Below, one piece after another: positions 29,551 through 38,910 of a DNA stretch of 64,000 nucleotides. The position numbers and the translations under genes are program-made. The DNA lies in the NCBI GenBank assembly GCA_002683825.1, contig NYUD01000016.1, positions 90,284 through 154,283 of the forward strand, read 5' to 3'. The notes beneath the pieces were generated by a model. That model was not told the origin of the DNA. It saw only the letters and a list, made by a program, of their open reading frames with translations, and did not search any database. The first letter of the stretch is position 1. The number at the start of each line of letters is the position of its first letter. Origin of the DNA: Planctomycetota bacterium. GTDB lineage: Bacteria > Planctomycetota > UBA1135 > GCA-002686595.

Positions 29551-30966
29551 TTACAGCTTGACGTACTCGTATTCGAACGGTTTGCCGTCGATGCCCTTCT
29601 GAGGGGGCGCGATCCAGCCGGCGATCTTGCCCTGTTCGTGGCACGGTTTCATGAGCGACGCGACGTGTTCACGATCCTCCCTGGACGGCAACAAGGCGTT
29701 CTTGTCCCGCTCCCAGGTCGCCTGATCGATCGGATTGCCCTGCAGATCAAACAGGCCCTCGGAGTACATCCCGATCCGGCGGTTGAAGCGCCGGTGGGGC
29801 AGGCTGAAGCGAAAGTCGATGTTGTGGCGCTCGACGATCTTGTTGAAGTAGATGATGCCCTTCTCGTTGTCGTTGACGTATTCGTCACGCAGGACCTCGT
29901 TCATCGCGTTGCGCAGCGGGACGTCTCGCGAGCTCAAGCGTCCGTCCTCCCAGACCTCCATGGAGTAGATCTCTTCCAGCGCCTTGTGGTCCAGGTTCAG
30001 CTTTGCTTCGTTGGCGCGGCCCTTGAGCCCGGTGCCGAAGAAGTTAGCGGCGTTCGAGGAGATCTCACCTCCGAACAGATCGTTCGAAGAGGAACTCCAG
30101 AAGTTGATGTAGCGCTGGACGATGTCGAGGGGAATGCCGCCCAGCTCCTTGACGTCCCGGTCGGGATGCTCGTTCATGAGCTGGCAGGTGCGCTCGATCA
30201 CGCGGCCGATGCCGGTCTGACCGACGAACATGTGATGGGCTTCCTCGGTCAGCATGAAACGGCACGTGCGCGCGAGCGGGTCGAAGCCGCTCTCGGCCAG
30301 GGCCAGGAGCTGGAACTTGCCGTCGCGGTCGGTGTAGGTCGTGAAGCAAAAAAAGGACAACCAATCCCGGCAGGGTTCATTGAACGTGCCCAGGATGCGC
30401 GGGTGGTCGGGGTTGCCCGAGCGCCGTTCCAGAAGCTCGTCCGCTTCCTCTCGCCCGTCACGTCCGAAGAATCCGTGCAACAGATAGACCATGGCCCACA
30501 GATGCCGTCCTTCCTCGACGTTGACCTGGAAGAGGTTGCGCAGGTCGTAGAGCGAGGGAGCTGTGAGCCCGAGCAGCCTTTGCTGTTCGACCGAAGCGGG
30601 TTCCGTATCGCCCTGCGTGACTATGATGCGCCGGAGCATGTTGCGGTACTCACCGGGCACCTGCTGCCACGCCGGCTCGCCCATGTGATCCCCGAAGGGG
30701 ATCGTTCGCTCCGAATCGTCGGGCTGGAGGAAGATGCCCCAACGATACTCGGGCATGCGCACGTACTCGAATTGGGCCCATCCGTCGCGGTCGACACTGA
30801 CCGCCGTGCGTAGAAAAACCTCGTTCTCGTTGAAGTCCGTGGGGCCCATGTCGCGCCACCAGTCGATGTAGTCGGGCTGCCACTTCTCCAGGGCGCGCTG
30901 GAGCTTCTTGTCGCTCTTGAGATCGACGTTGTTGGGGATCTTTTGTTCGTAATCGATGGTGGCCAT
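29551..30966 (-). CDS. boxB: Benzoyl-CoA 2,3-epoxidase subunit BoxB
   Basis: MATIDYEQKIPNNVDLKSDKKLQRALEKWQPDYIDWWRDMGPTDF...; EEAHHMFVG diiron-type motif. Confidence 0.95.
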   Translation of the reverse strand: MATIDYEQKIPNNVDLKSDKKLQRALEKWQPDYIDWWRDMGPTDFNENEVFLRTAVSVDRDGWAQFEYVRMPEYRWGIFLQPDDSERTIPFGDHMGEPAWQQVPGEYRNMLRRIIVTQGDTEPASVEQQRLLGLTAPSLYDLRNLFQVNVEEGRHLWAMVYLLHGFFGRDGREEADELLERRSGNPDHPRILGTFNEPCRDWLSFFCFTTYTDRDGKFQLLALAESGFDPLARTCRFMLTEEAHHMFVGQTGIGRVIERTCQLMNEHPDRDVKELGGIPLDIVQRYINFWSSSSNDLFGGEISSNAANFFGTGLKGRANEAKLNLDHKALEEIYSMEVWEDGRLSSRDVPLRNAMNEVLRDEYVNDNEKGIIYFNKIVERHNIDFRFSLPHRRFNRRIGMYSEGLFDLQGNPIDQATWERDKNALLPSREDREHVASLMKPCHEQGKIAGWIAPPQKGIDGKPFEYEYVKL

Positions 30967-31001
30967 GGGAGGAGGTCGGTCGGGGTGATCGGGTGTTTTT
31001 G

Positions 31002-32660
31002 TCAGGTGCGGTCGTAGTTGAACTCTGCGCGTTGCGGGGTGCCGTAGGCCTGTAGCGCGCCTCTCGGCCCAACGGCATTGGGGCGCTGGAAGATCCAGTT
31101 TTGCCAGGCCGACAGGCGGCCGAAGATCTTCGTCTCCAGGGTCTCGGGGCCCGCGAAGCGCAGGTTGGACTCCATACCGGTCAAGGCGTCCGGAGAGAAG
31201 GAGGTCCGTTCTTCCAGCGCGAGGCGCAGTTCATCTTCCCAGTCGATTTCGTCCGGGGCGAAGGTGGCGAGTCCCAGCTCGTCCGCGGTTTGCGCTTCGA
31301 TGACTCGACCGGCGTGCTCCAGAACGCGTCGTCCGGCCTTGTGGTCGGCCAGGAAGCGCGTTTCCAGGCGCGTCAGCCCGTTCGCCATCGGATAGGTGCC
31401 GTCGTGAACCGAGCTGACCCCCATGAAGACGGGGACCTCGGAGTCGTTGAGGAGGTAGGTGCGATCGCATGCGAGGGCCAATTCGAGGAACGTGCCGCAA
31501 AAGGCCGTGCCACGGTCCACCACCGCATAGAAACTTCTGGCCGTGTTCTCGAAGCGCTTGAGAACGCGCTTGATGAAGTGACGCACCTCGGCGACGAACC
31601 AGTGGGACGAGCTCGAGATCAACTCATCCGTGGTGAGCACGAGCTGCGGGTCGCCCTCGACGCGCAGGGTCAAGGTGCCGATCGAGGGTTCGTTGAAGCG
31701 CATGTGGCACAGGGCGTGATCGAGTTCGCGGAAGAGGGCGAAGATCCACCAATCGCAACCCCGGGAGTGGGCCTCTTCCGCTGTCCTGGGGCCGCCATCT
31801 TTCGGAAGGCGCAGGGTGAAAGCGGCGGTGCGTGCATCGCGCTGGAGTTCGAGCGTGAGGTGTTCGTACTCGAGGCGGTCGCCCTTTGTGTTTACAGTCA
31901 GATCGGGCAGAGCGACCCCCTGATCCGCGGCTGCCCGCGGCTGGACTTCGTCGGCCAGCTCGCGCGCCATCTCCTGCACTGAAGCGTCCCAGCGCGACAG
32001 CGGTGCGATCCGGTCGACCAGGTCCCATTCGACCGCGCGCTTGCCCTTGATGCCCTCCGCGAGCGTGCTGAAGACATCGTTTCGATCCCGCCGGATCTTG
32101 CGTTTGTCGGCGATGCGCGTCAGCCCGCCCGTTCCGGGCAGGACTCCCAGGAGCGGCAGTTCCGGAAACGAGACGGTGCTGGAGCGGTCGTCGACCAGGA
32201 GGATCTTGTCGCAGGCGAGCGCGAGCTCGTACCCGCCACCCGAAGCGGTGCCGTTCAAGGCAGCCAGGAAGCGGACACCCGAGGCTGCCGAGGCATCTTC
32301 GATGCCGAGGCGCGTTTCGTTGGTGAACTTGCAGAAGTTCACCTTGAAGGCGTGGGTGCTCGTCGCCAGCATCGGGATATTGGCGCCGGCGCAGAAGACG
32401 CGATCGAGGGCACCGGTGACGACGACCGTGCGCACCTCGGGGTGCTCGAAGCGAATCCGCTGGATCGCATCGGCGAGCTCGATGTCGACGCCGAGGTCGT
32501 AGGAGTTGAGCTTCAACTCATGGTCCGGACGCAGCCCTGCGTTGGGATCGACGGCCATCTCCAGCCGCGCTAGGTCACCCTCGCAGCTCAGCCGGAAGTG
32601 GCGATAGCGGTCGGGGTGGGTTTGAAGGGAAAAGGACGGATCTTCGAGCGTGGCTGTCAC
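31002..32660 (-). CDS. boxC: 2,3-epoxybenzoyl-CoA dihydrolase BoxC
   Basis: HPDRYRHFRLSCEGDLARLEMAVD...LKLNSYDLGVDIELADAIQRIRFEHPEVRTVVVTGALDRVFCAGANI. Start uncertain: GTG at 32660 preferred over the track start 32840. Confidence 0.93.
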   Translation of the reverse strand: MTATLEDPSFSLQTHPDRYRHFRLSCEGDLARLEMAVDPNAGLRPDHELKLNSYDLGVDIELADAIQRIRFEHPEVRTVVVTGALDRVFCAGANIPMLATSTHAFKVNFCKFTNETRLGIEDASAASGVRFLAALNGTASGGGYELALACDKILLVDDRSSTVSFPELPLLGVLPGTGGLTRIADKRKIRRDRNDVFSTLAEGIKGKRAVEWDLVDRIAPLSRWDASVQEMARELADEVQPRAAADQGVALPDLTVNTKGDRLEYEHLTLELQRDARTAAFTLRLPKDGGPRTAEEAHSRGCDWWIFALFRELDHALCHMRFNEPSIGTLTLRVEGDPQLVLTTDELISSSSHWFVAEVRHFIKRVLKRFENTARSFYAVVDRGTAFCGTFLELALACDRTYLLNDSEVPVFMGVSSVHDGTYPMANGLTRLETRFLADHKAGRRVLEHAGRVIEAQTADELGLATFAPDEIDWEDELRLALEERTSFSPDALTGMESNLRFAGPETLETKIFGRLSAWQNWIFQRPNAVGPRGALQAYGTPQRAEFNYDRT

Positions 32661-32739
32661 GGCAGGGATTTTTGGGTTCGGAAGTAGGAAATATAGTTCT
32701 CGATCTTGATGGGATTTGGGCATCATAAGTCTCACACCC
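32661..32739. promoter_or_regulatory. AT-rich divergent promoter/operator region between boxC and boxR
   Basis: 79-nt AT-rich gap; TATATT (-10-like) on minus strand near 32690-32695; repeated GGGATTT(TT)GGG at 32665-32676 and 32711-32720. Confidence 0.45.
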
Positions 32740-33480
32740 ATGGATTCCCAAGCTTTTTTGTCCTCCCTGGGGTCGCGCCTGCGTCGGGCCCGGGAAGAGT
32801 CGGGCCGCACCGCCTCCGCCGTGGCCCGGGATGCGGGCATCTCCAGGCGTTATCTCACCGAGGCCGAGGCCGGCCGGGCCAATCCGTCGATCCTGATCCT
32901 GGCGCGGCTGGGGGAGGTTCTCGATCTCTCACTGGGAAGCCTGTGCGAGCTCTCCCGTGAACGTCACCTCGGGCGCGTCGCCCTGGTCGGGCTGCGCGGG
33001 GCGGGGAAATCCAGCGTGGGAAGGCTCCTGGCCCTCGATCGCGAGGCGACCTTCGTCGAGCTCGACCGACGGGTCGAGGAGCTCGCCGGCCTGCGTCTGG
33101 GGGAGATCTTTCAGCTGCACGGCCCCGACGTGTTTCACCGCCTCGAGGGGGAAGTGCTCGAAAGCGTCCTGGCGGAGGGCGAGCGTTCGGTGATCGCCGC
33201 TGGGGGGTCGATCGTCGACCACCCTGCGAACTTCGCCCGTCTGTGCGACACCTGCAAGACGGTCTGGTTGCGTGCCCGGCCCGAGGAGCACTTCGAGCGC
33301 GTGCTTCGTCAAGGCGATCATCGCCCGATGGAAGGGCATCCGCGTGCGATGGAGGAGTTACGCAGTCTCCTTGAGCGGCGCGAGCCGCTCTATCAGCGCT
33401 GCGACATCGAGATTTCTACCTCAGGGCTTCACGTTCGTGATGTGAGCGCTGAGATCCAGCGCCTTTGCGCACCCGCTTGA
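32740..33480 (+). CDS. boxR: BoxR/BzdR-type regulator: XRE HTH fused to shikimate-kinase-like domain
   Basis: HTH LRRAREESGRTASAVARDAGISRRYLTEAEAGRANPSI; Walker A GLRGAGKSSVGRLLA; divergent from boxC. Confidence 0.92.
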   Translation: MDSQAFLSSLGSRLRRAREESGRTASAVARDAGISRRYLTEAEAGRANPSILILARLGEVLDLSLGSLCELSRERHLGRVALVGLRGAGKSSVGRLLALDREATFVELDRRVEELAGLRLGEIFQLHGPDVFHRLEGEVLESVLAEGERSVIAAGGSIVDHPANFARLCDTCKTVWLRARPEEHFERVLRQGDHRPMEGHPRAMEELRSLLERREPLYQRCDIEISTSGLHVRDVSAEIQRLCAPA

Positions 33481-33516
33481 TCGCGGACGGGCGAACACCT
33501 AGCTTGCGCGGCGGTG

Positions 33517-34062
33517 ATGTGCGTGAACTCCCGCCCTGCGAACAGGACTCTCCTCTGTGCCTTGATCCTCACGTCGGCGTGTACCGCGCCGCGTCCCGAG
33601 GCGCGTCCCAGCGTGGGGATGGCGCTCTCCGTCCTCCCCAACGTCGGCTTCGCAGCCGAAGGGAATCTGCCGGTCGCCACGATCCGCAGCTTCGATGCGA
33701 GTGTTTCCGTGCGGATCACCCAGCAGTTTCTCGACGACGAGGACTTCGCGGACGATGGTCATGCCGCTGCGGGGGACTGGACCCAGGCCGAGCTTGGCGT
33801 CCTGGCCCAGCACGCGATCAACGAACGCACCCGGGCCACCCTGCGTCTGGGCTTGGTCTGGTTTCGAGCGCGGAGAGAAGCGAATATCATCGGTGTTCCC
33901 GGTGACTACTTCGGGGCCGGAGCGGGAATCGGTTTTCGCACGTGGATCACGCCGAACTGGTCCCTCGGACCGGAGGCGCTCATCTTCTTTGCGGAGGGGG
34001 AAGGCGAGCTGGTGAAGACGCCCCAGATCGTGTGGGGACTGTACTGGTCGCCCGGCAAGTGA
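33517..34062 (+). CDS. Hypothetical lipoprotein
   Basis: MCVNSRPANRTLLCALILTSACTAP signal with lipobox; beta-rich remainder. Confidence 0.65.
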   Translation: MCVNSRPANRTLLCALILTSACTAPRPEARPSVGMALSVLPNVGFAAEGNLPVATIRSFDASVSVRITQQFLDDEDFADDGHAAAGDWTQAELGVLAQHAINERTRATLRLGLVWFRARREANIIGVPGDYFGAGAGIGFRTWITPNWSLGPEALIFFAEGEGELVKTPQIVWGLYWSPGK

Positions 34063-34072
34063 AGGCAAGACC

Positions 34073-34876
34073 CTAAAGACTCAGGCGCACTTCCAGTCCG
34101 GTTTGCTCCAACCGATCGCGTAGCGCGCGCATCCAGGTGGCGGGCAGGGGGGCGAGTGTGTCCGCCTCCGGCTGATAGGACTTGCGCGCCAGTCCGTAGA
34201 GGAGAATCCCCCGCAGGGGAACACCCTCTCGTAAGCGTTCGCCGAGAAAGGCGGTATAGGCCCCGATCTCTTCCTCGCTCGGGTCCCGGCCCTCGCGCCT
34301 CAACACCATGGTCTGGAGCCATGTCGGGCATAGCTCGGCGCACAGGCGCAGGTTGTGCGCGACACGGTCAGGGTCGATGTGGGCGCCGTTCATGCGCTTC
34401 AGACCATCCGCGGTCGCACTGTCCAGCTTGAACCACACCTCGCCGTTCGCTGCGCCCAGCTTGCCGAGGCCCTTGCGGATCGAATCGTGGTGGAGCAGCG
34501 AGCCGTTCGTGATCAGTACGATCTTTTGACCGCGAGTCGCCTCCCGCCGCGACAAGACCTCGAGAACCGTGTCGATCGCTTCTTCAAACTGGGACGAGCT
34601 GGTCGGTTCGCCGTTACCTGAAAAGGCGATGTCGTTGACTCGCTGCGAGCCATCCGGCACGTGCCGCTCGAGGTAATCGCCCTCGAAAATGGCGGCGAGC
34701 ATTTCGTCCAGCTCGCGTTCCAGCAATCCGAGATCGATCGTGGGGCCCTTGCCGAACGACAGGTTCGGTACCTGGCAATACGTGCAGCGCCAGTTGCACT
34801 TGTCGTTGGGATTCAGGTTGACCCCGATCGACACTCCCTGAGCACGGCGGGAGATCACGGGATAGATGTAGGTCAT
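34073..34876 (-). CDS. Radical SAM protein
   Basis: CNWRCTYC cluster motif, FSGNGEPT; ATG at 34876; the N-terminal extension in the track (to 35524) is an antisense artefact over the next gene. Confidence 0.9.
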   Translation of the reverse strand: MTYIYPVISRRAQGVSIGVNLNPNDKCNWRCTYCQVPNLSFGKGPTIDLGLLERELDEMLAAIFEGDYLERHVPDGSQRVNDIAFSGNGEPTSSSQFEEAIDTVLEVLSRREATRGQKIVLITNGSLLHHDSIRKGLGKLGAANGEVWFKLDSATADGLKRMNGAHIDPDRVAHNLRLCAELCPTWLQTMVLRREGRDPSEEEIGAYTAFLGERLREGVPLRGILLYGLARKSYQPEADTLAPLPATWMRALRDRLEQTGLEVRLSL

Positions 34877-34914
34877 CCCCGCAGCGTCTCGATCGTGTCG
34901 GCGTGTCGACAACC

Positions 34915-35856
34915 TCACGATCCGGCTCCGACGAGTGCTTCTACGTGCGATTCGACGCACGCGGCCAGTGCATCGAGGTGATAGCCGCCTTCGAGCACAG
35001 AAACCAGGCGCCCCGCGCAGTGTTGATCGGCGAACTGCATGAGCGAACGGGTCATCGCGCCAAAAGCCTCTTCGCTCAAGGAGGTGCCCGCGAGCGGATC
35101 GAGGCGGTGGGCATCGAAGCCCGCGGAAATGAGCACGAACTCGGGGCGGAAGTTTTCCAGTGCAGGCAGTATCTGCGCGTCGAAGACGCCCAACCAATCG
35201 GGATCCTGCGACCCGGCCGGCATGGGGCAGTTGAGTGTCGTCCCCTCGCCGTCGCCGATGCCGCGTTCCTGCGCCGCTCCCGTTCCGGGATAGAGCGGCC
35301 ATTGATGCAGGCTGGCGTAAAACACGTTGGCGTCGTCTTCGAAGATGTGCTGGGTTCCGTTCCCGTGGTGTACGTCCCAGTCGACGATCGCCACACGTTC
35401 GATACCCACCCGGCAGAGCTGTGCGGCCGCCAGGGCGACGTTGTTGAACAGACAGAAGCCCATCGCCCGATCGCGCTCGGCGTGGTGACCGGGGGGGCGA
35501 ACGGCGCAGAAGGCGCGCTTCCATCCCCCCGTGCGTACGCGTTCACAGGCCTCGATGACCCCACCGGCGGCTCGCAGGGCTGCATCCCAGGATCCCGTAG
35601 ATACGGTCGTGTCCCCGTCGATGGCGCTCGGAGCGTGCTCGCAAGCCGCACGCACGCGCGCGAGGTGGTCGGCTGAGTGAACGGTGAGGAGGGCTTCGGG
35701 GTCCAGCAACTGCGGAGCCGCGGGGTCGAGTTCTCCGAGAAGCCCCGAGGACTCCAGACGTGCCGTCACGGCCTCCAGACGAGCCGGCCGCTCGGGATGG
35801 CGGGGGCCGGGAAGGTGGTCGAGAAAACTCGAATGAAATACGAAACCGGCGGTCAC
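34915..35856 (-). CDS. Histone deacetylase family protein (AcuC/HDAC-like)
   Basis: RPPGHHAERDRAMGFCLFNNVALAA, IVDWDVHHGNGTQHIF; GTG start at 35856. Confidence 0.93.
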   Translation of the reverse strand: MTAGFVFHSSFLDHLPGPRHPERPARLEAVTARLESSGLLGELDPAAPQLLDPEALLTVHSADHLARVRAACEHAPSAIDGDTTVSTGSWDAALRAAGGVIEACERVRTGGWKRAFCAVRPPGHHAERDRAMGFCLFNNVALAAAQLCRVGIERVAIVDWDVHHGNGTQHIFEDDANVFYASLHQWPLYPGTGAAQERGIGDGEGTTLNCPMPAGSQDPDWLGVFDAQILPALENFRPEFVLISAGFDAHRLDPLAGTSLSEEAFGAMTRSLMQFADQHCAGRLVSVLEGGYHLDALAACVESHVEALVGAGS

Positions 35857-35879
35857 ACGGCCATTCTACCCGTTCGGTT

Positions 35880-36701
35880 TCAGAGAACCTCGTCCATGCC
35901 GGGGACCGTGCTCGGATCGGTCCTCTGGGGCAGCCCCCAACCGCGTCCGCGCACCATCCAGATGAGGGTGCGCATCAGGATGGTCAGGTCGAGCGCGAGG
36001 GTGAGGTTGCGGCGGTAGTGCTGATCCGCCCACAGTTTTCGCGCGTAGGCCGCGGGATCCCTGTGCGCGTATCCATGGGTCACCTGGGCGTAGCCTGTGA
36101 CACCGGGTTGAAGCGCGTTGCGTTCCCGGAAGTTCGGGATGCGCTCGCGCGCCCAGCGATCGATCTCGAGCATTTCGGGGCGCGGCCCGATGAAGTCCAT
36201 CTCGCCCCGCAGGATGTTCCAGAGCTGGGGCAATTCGTCGAGGTGTGTCGTGCGTAGAAAGAGTCCGAAGCGCGTGACCCGGGCGAGGTCGTTCCCCTCG
36301 CTCCAGGCATCGAACTCGGCTTCGGAGCTGTCGCGCAGGGTCCGGAACTTGTAGATGATGAAGGTGCGGCCGCGAAAGCCGACGCGCCGTTGGCGGTAGA
36401 CAATATGTCGCGGGCTGCCGAAGAGAATCGCGTTGACGATCGCGATCGGGATGGCGATCAGGAGGGCAACGGGAAAGGTCGCGATGAACAGCGCGACGCG
36501 CAGGAGTGGTTTGCCCAGGCGCGGATAGAGCCCGCGGGGTTCCAGAGATTCCCAGTCAGGCGTCGTGCTGGGGCCGACCGGCGCGAGGCGGGTGCGCCGC
36601 CCGCGCGTCCCCTGACCCGGGGGCGCGCTCGGGCGCCCGGAAGGAGATCTGGGGGTCCGAGCGGTGGAGTCGATCGCCGGCTCGAGATGACTGCGGGGCA
36701 T
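35880..36701 (-). CDS. Bacterial sugar transferase (undecaprenyl-phosphate sugar phosphotransferase, short form)
   Basis: VYRQRRVGFRGRTFIIYKFRTL, THLDELPQLWNILRGEMDFIGPRPE; ATG at 36701. Confidence 0.92.
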   Translation of the reverse strand: MPRSHLEPAIDSTARTPRSPSGRPSAPPGQGTRGRRTRLAPVGPSTTPDWESLEPRGLYPRLGKPLLRVALFIATFPVALLIAIPIAIVNAILFGSPRHIVYRQRRVGFRGRTFIIYKFRTLRDSSEAEFDAWSEGNDLARVTRFGLFLRTTHLDELPQLWNILRGEMDFIGPRPEMLEIDRWARERIPNFRERNALQPGVTGYAQVTHGYAHRDPAAYARKLWADQHYRRNLTLALDLTILMRTLIWMVRGRGWGLPQRTDPSTVPGMDEVL

Positions 36702-36944
36702 CTTTGGGATGGACAGGCGCTTCAGCGGCAGGACGGCAAGGTCCTCGATTCGCTCCGCCGGGGGGCCGGGCCCCCCGGCGGCCGTAACAAGATGCGTGTC
36801 TGGACGGAGGTTGGCGGCTCCTTCGAGCCGCCGGGGAGTGTACAACGACGGCAGTCCCCGATCCTCACCCCCGCTGGATTCTCAACGGACTTGTCCGCAT
36901 TTTCGGGAAGCGAGGACCGATTCGGCCTTCCAAGGTCCACACCC

Positions 36945-38063
36945 ATGTTGCCCCGTCGCCCCACGCATCCATCCCGGTTCCAACGTGCCGAGCCCTCGCC
37001 CTGGGAAATTTTGCAGGCCGAGCTCAAGGCGCAACCACGATCGTGGCTTGTCACCGGGGCCGCCGGTTTCGTCGGTTCGCACCTGGTCGAATCCTTGTTG
37101 CGGCTCGGCCAAAGAGTGCGGGGGCTCGATGATTTCTCGACGGGATTTCGGAAAAACCTCCTCGAGGTCGAGGAGATTGTCGGAGCGAGCGCCTGGTCTC
37201 GCTTCGAATTCCAGCGCGGAGACATCCGCGCGGAGCGGGTCTGTGTTCGCGCCGTTCGCGGTGTCGACTACGTGCTTCATCAAGCGGCTCTTTCTTCCGT
37301 TCCGCGTTCGCTGGATGAACCGGCGCTCGTGTTTTCGGTGAACCTCGATGGGTTCGCAAATGTTCTTCGTGCGGCTCGGGACGCAGGGTGTAGGCGCGTG
37401 GTTTACGCCTCCTCTTCCAGCGTTTACGGCGGCATGGGTGGCCGGTCCCAGACGGAGGGGGCGGCGCCCGTGGTGCGCTCGCCCTACGCTGCTTCCAAGC
37501 TTGCGGGAGAGCTTCTGGTTTCCGGCATGAGCGGGGAAGGAGGATGTGCGCTGCCCCTGGGGTTGCGCTACTTCAACCTCTTCGGTCCGCGCCAGAATCC
37601 GCGCGGCCCCTATGCAGCGGTGATCCCCGCATGGTTGATGGCTTTCGCCGAGCGCCGTGCGCCCTCGATCCATGGAGCCGGATCTCAGATGCGCGACTTC
37701 ACGCCCGTGGCCAACGCCGTTCAGGCCAATCTCCTCGCCGCCCGCGTGCCGGCGCAGGTGCGCGGAGTCTTCAACTGCGGAACGGGCCGGGCTACGGGCT
37801 TGCTCCCCCTGGAAGCGGCATTGCGGGCGGCCTGGAGCGTGGGCGATCCCTTGCTGCCGGCGCCCCGTCACGGTGCCCCGCGTGCGGGGGACGTTCGGCG
37901 CAGTCAGGCCGATCTGCGGCGCGCGCGGGAGCTTCTCGGCTACCACCCCACGGTGGAGCTGGAGGACGGACTGCGAGCCACCGTGGCCTGGTTTCGACGG
38001 GGATTTGTGAAAGAGCCGTTAGCGCCTGCTCACGGGAGACGTCCGGGTGTCTACCGCCTATGA
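36945..38063 (+). CDS. NAD-dependent epimerase/dehydratase (UDP-GlcNAc 4-epimerase-like)
   Basis: WLVTGAAGFVGSHLVESLLRLG; YASSSSVYG; YAASKLAGE; ATG at 36945. Confidence 0.9.
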   Translation: MLPRRPTHPSRFQRAEPSPWEILQAELKAQPRSWLVTGAAGFVGSHLVESLLRLGQRVRGLDDFSTGFRKNLLEVEEIVGASAWSRFEFQRGDIRAERVCVRAVRGVDYVLHQAALSSVPRSLDEPALVFSVNLDGFANVLRAARDAGCRRVVYASSSSVYGGMGGRSQTEGAAPVVRSPYAASKLAGELLVSGMSGEGGCALPLGLRYFNLFGPRQNPRGPYAAVIPAWLMAFAERRAPSIHGAGSQMRDFTPVANAVQANLLAARVPAQVRGVFNCGTGRATGLLPLEAALRAAWSVGDPLLPAPRHGAPRAGDVRRSQADLRRARELLGYHPTVELEDGLRATVAWFRRGFVKEPLAPAHGRRPGVYRL

Positions 38064-38120
38064 TTCTGCCCCTGCGGGGGGCCGCGTTCGACTCCTGACG
38101 GTTTTCGGAGGCAGGATTAC

Positions 38121-38864
38121 ATGGCTAGTTGGGTCGTTGGAGACATCCATGGATGCGCGCGCGAGCTCGAGCACTTGCTCGAGCGCCTGGGTCTCGGGGC
38201 AAACGATCGACTCATCAGTGTCGGCGACCTGTTCCACCGGGGTCCCGACGCGTGCGGAGTGATGGAGCTCATGGAAGACATCGGTGCGCTCTTCATCCTC
38301 GGCAATCACGAGCACGCGCTACTCGAACGCTGTGGGCTTGCGCCCGGACTGGTCGTCGCCCAGGGCCAACCTCCGACGCGCACCCGGTTTCCCCTCCTGC
38401 TGGCGGACGATCTCGCGGGTGATGGCCGGCGCGCTCTGACGGCTCCTCCAGAGCGCTTGCCTGAGCTCTTGCACTTTATCCAGGGACACGCAGGCTACTT
38501 TCTCGAGCACACCGACATTCCGTTCGCTTCCGACACCATCGACCGTCGAGCGTGGTGCGTCGTCCACGCCGGACGCACGCCAGGTTGCGAAGCGGCGGAA
38601 TCGAAGATCGACGACCTCATCTATCCGGCTCGACTCTCGAAACGCCGCGGGCCGTTCTGGTTTCAAGGCTATCAGGGACCGAAATTGGTGCTCTACGGGC
38701 ATCTGCCGCTGGGCGAGCCCCGTCGCTCGTTGCACGAAGGCAAACTCGTCGCGCTGGGTCTGGATACGGGATGCGTCTACGGCGGCCGCTTGACCGCCTA
38801 TTCGCCCGAGCTGGACCGTTTCGAGAGTGTGGCTGCGGAAAAGCGGTATGCGCAGTTTTCCTAG
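38121..38864 (+). CDS. Metallophosphoesterase / Ser-Thr protein phosphatase-like
   Basis: VGDIHGCARELEHLL, SVGDLFHRGPD, LGNHEHALL. Confidence 0.9.
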   Translation: MASWVVGDIHGCARELEHLLERLGLGANDRLISVGDLFHRGPDACGVMELMEDIGALFILGNHEHALLERCGLAPGLVVAQGQPPTRTRFPLLLADDLAGDGRRALTAPPERLPELLHFIQGHAGYFLEHTDIPFASDTIDRRAWCVVHAGRTPGCEAAESKIDDLIYPARLSKRRGPFWFQGYQGPKLVLYGHLPLGEPRRSLHEGKLVALGLDTGCVYGGRLTAYSPELDRFESVAAEKRYAQFS

Positions 38865-38910
38865 TTGAGGGGGTGGTGAGGGTTTGGGTGGTATCCCCCT
38901 CGACCCCTCA

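Noticed and set aside
34877-35524. N-terminal extension of the radical SAM ORF
   Set aside because: Overlaps the HDAC-like gene in another frame; the true start is ATG 34876 (MTYIYPVISRRAQG).
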